Positions 6,454 to 7,784 of a stretch of DNA of 7,784 nucleotides are shown in pieces. The notes beneath the pieces were generated by a model, which saw only the letters and a program-made list of their open reading frames with translations, was not told the origin of the DNA and did not search any database. Position 1 is the stretch's first letter, and each line of letters opens with the position of its first letter. Source of the DNA: an uncultured Sulfurovum sp. Its GTDB lineage: Bacteria; Campylobacterota; Campylobacteria; Campylobacterales; Sulfurovaceae. The position numbers and the translations under genes are program-made. The stretch is taken from contig CACVAR010000099.1 of NCBI GenBank assembly GCA_902727905.1, forward strand, positions 1-7,784, read 5' to 3'.

Positions 6454-7698
6454 TCATAAAGTTATTTTACGTTCTTTTTTCGTAAAACTCTTATCTACTG
6501 TGCTGTTAATGATGAATAACATCTCTTCAGCCAAATTCTTTCTATCATAATTTTTTGCTAATTCTCTACAACCTTTTTGACAGGCTAAATAGGTTGTTTT
6601 TTCTTTAAGTTCATTAAGCTTTAAAATAAAATCATCTTCATCTTCAGGAACAAAGCAAAGACCAGCATTGTATTTTTCTATAATCTCTTGTGCTTGTCCT
6701 TGCACACCTAACAAGGTTGGTTTACCCATAGCTGAGGCTTCAAAGATCTTAGAAGGAATAACTTCTCTAAAATTCTTTCGATTCTTTAATGGTGCAAGAG
6801 AAATATCACAAATGGAAAGATAAGAGGGTACTTCTTCTTTTAAAATAGAATCTAAAAAAGTAATATTTGTTAAATTTAAACTAGTAGCTAACTCAACAAT
6901 CTCACTTTTAATTGCCCCATCCCCAATAAATAAAAAGTGTATTTCATTATCTTTAATTTTAGCTATTGAATTAATAATAAAGTCTAAACTGTGTGCCATA
7001 CCATGGGTACCAATATAACCAACTATAAATTTATTTTGAAGTTTTAAATCTTCAAGAAGTGATTCATTTTTAGGACGTATATAAAATAATTTGTTATTTG
7101 AACCATTAGTAATAACAGAAATTTTATGAGCATCAATTCCACGAGCAATAAGATTATGCTTAAACGCATCTGTCACAGCAATGACTTGTCTTGCATCACG
7201 ATACAAGCCCAATTCTATTTTCTCTAAAAAGTTTAATAATTTTTCCTGTTTAAGTGCACCAACTGTTCTTAAACTTTCAGGCCAAATATCTCTTAGTTCA
7301 AAGATCCAAGGTTTTCTTTTTACTTTAGAAAGTCCCCATCCTGCCCATGTCGTAAAAAATTGTGGTGAAGTAGCAATAATCACATCAAACTTTTGAAATA
7401 AACCTACTATAAATGCTAAAATTGCATAACTTAGATAATCTAGTATACGCTTTGCAAAACCTTTATTTTCAGTCATATAACTCCATATACGGATTACTTG
7501 AATTCCATCTACAAATTCTTTTTGGTAAAGTTTATTTTTATATCCTTCATAAACTTTTCCATGTGGAAAATTTGGATTACAAGTTAGCACAGTCACCTCA
7601 TAACCTAATGTAACCCAATGCTTACAATGTTCATAAGTTCTTGTTGCAGGAGCATTTACCTCTGGTGGAAAATTGTCTGTTAAAAATAATATTTTCAT
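6454..7698 (-). CDS. GT4-family glycosyltransferase (WbuB/WcaI-like, 414 aa)
   Basis: This is a retaining GT-B-fold glycosyltransferase that transfers a sugar from a nucleotide-activated donor, most likely during O-antigen, capsule or other surface-polysaccharide assembly at the cytoplasmic face of the inner membrane. The N-terminal domain starts MKILFLTDNFPPEVNAPATR, with the usual acceptor-side loop. A hydrophobic stretch near residues 89-101 (LSYAILAFIVGLF) could associate with the membrane. ELRDIWPES (134-142) is the hallmark of the WbuB-like group. The C-terminal donor-binding domain begins about FIVGYIGTHG (224-233) and contains the E-x7-E catalytic motif at E312 and E320 (EVIPSKIFE). 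Length is normal for the family. The start ATG has AGAAGG ten bases upstream, a slightly long spacing. Donor and acceptor sugars cannot be read from the sequence. Its AT-rich composition and function differ from the genes downstream, so it probably marks the end of a polysaccharide cluster. Confidence 0.88.
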   Translation of the reverse strand: MKILFLTDNFPPEVNAPATRTYEHCKHWVTLGYEVTVLTCNPNFPHGKVYEGYKNKLYQKEFVDGIQVIRIWSYMTENKGFAKRILDYLSYAILAFIVGLFQKFDVIIATSPQFFTTWAGWGLSKVKRKPWIFELRDIWPESLRTVGALKQEKLLNFLEKIELGLYRDARQVIAVTDAFKHNLIARGIDAHKISVITNGSNNKLFYIRPKNESLLEDLKLQNKFIVGYIGTHGMAHSLDFIINSIAKIKDNEIHFLFIGDGAIKSEIVELATSLNLTNITFLDSILKEEVPSYLSICDISLAPLKNRKNFREVIPSKIFEASAMGKPTLLGVQGQAQEIIEKYNAGLCFVPEDEDDFILKLNELKEKTTYLACQKGCRELAKNYDRKNLAEEMLFIINSTVDKSFTKKERKITL

Positions 7699-7712
7699 CT
7701 ATATATAACCTT

Positions 7713-7784
7713 CTATAAATATTTTAAAGTTATTTTACAATTATTTTCTTTAATCTTAATAATTAACATTTTAAATTTAAAAAA
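7713..7784 (-). CDS. possible C-terminal tail of an upstream gene (partial)
   Basis: One minus-strand frame is open from the right edge of the window to a TAG at 7713-7715, encoding 23 residues that end KITLKYL. The stop overlaps the AGAAGG ribosome binding site of the glycosyltransferase and lies 14 bases before its ATG, the spacing expected in an operon. The residues are low-complexity (K, I, F, N) and match no family I know. The region is very AT-rich and short, so a non-coding leader is an equally fair reading. Confidence 0.33.
   Translation of the reverse strand, partial: FFKFKMLIIKIKENNCKITLKYL

Noticed and set aside
1..7784. CRISPR arrays, tRNA or rRNA genes, insertion sequences
   Set aside because: Reading both strands showed no regularly spaced repeats, no tRNA-like or rRNA-like segments and no transposase-like protein.

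Overview
The window looks like the chromosome of an AT-rich Campylobacterota (Epsilonproteobacteria) bacterium, probably a Sulfurimonas/Sulfurovum/Sulfurospirillum/Arcobacter-type organism. That placement is an inference. It rests on AT-rich codon use, short leaders, promoters with a strong extended -10 but no recognisable -35, and TTG starts. Every gene I can support lies on the minus strand, so transcription runs from high to low coordinates.

In transcription order the layout is as follows. (1) 7784-7713: an open frame running off the right edge, possibly the last 23 codons of an upstream gene. (2) 7698-6454: a GT4-family glycosyltransferase, probably the end of a surface-polysaccharide cluster. 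(3) A 171-base gap with a good extended -10 promoter and a 13-bp inverted repeat. (4) 6282-5995: a 95-residue antibiotic-biosynthesis-monooxygenase (ABM) fold protein resembling LsrG. (5) 5992-4826: a class II aldolase corresponding to just the aldolase half of the bifunctional aldolase/short-chain dehydrogenase family. (6) A 98-base gap with a second extended -10 promoter. (7) 4727-1647: a 1026-residue N6-adenine DNA methyltransferase of the Eco57I/type IIG kind. (8) 1654-989: a 221-residue protein with a PD-(D/E)XK nuclease signature, overlapping the methyltransferase gene by 8 bases. (9) 979 to beyond the left edge: autoinducer-2 kinase LsrK, of which the first 326 codons are present.

Two functional themes are interleaved. 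LsrK, the LsrG-like protein and the aldolase look like one pathway for phosphorylating and degrading autoinducer-2 (AI-2) or a related phospho-sugar. No LsrF, LsrR or Lsr transporter gene is visible here. The restriction-modification-like pair sits between the aldolase and lsrK, carries its own promoter, and is visibly AT-richer than its neighbours. One sampled 60-base row of lsrK (661-720) has 31 G+C, one of the aldolase (5761-5820) has 26, and one of the methyltransferase (2161-2220) has 12. The simplest reading is a defence cassette inserted into a pre-existing signal-processing operon. The nuclease stop codon overlaps the lsrK ribosome binding site, so lsrK probably now depends on transcription through the cassette.

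The points most worth following up are the methyltransferase/PD-(D/E)XK pair with unassigned N- and C-terminal domains, the unusual LsrK + LsrG-like + class II aldolase combination, and the aldolase that ends exactly where a dehydrogenase domain would normally begin.
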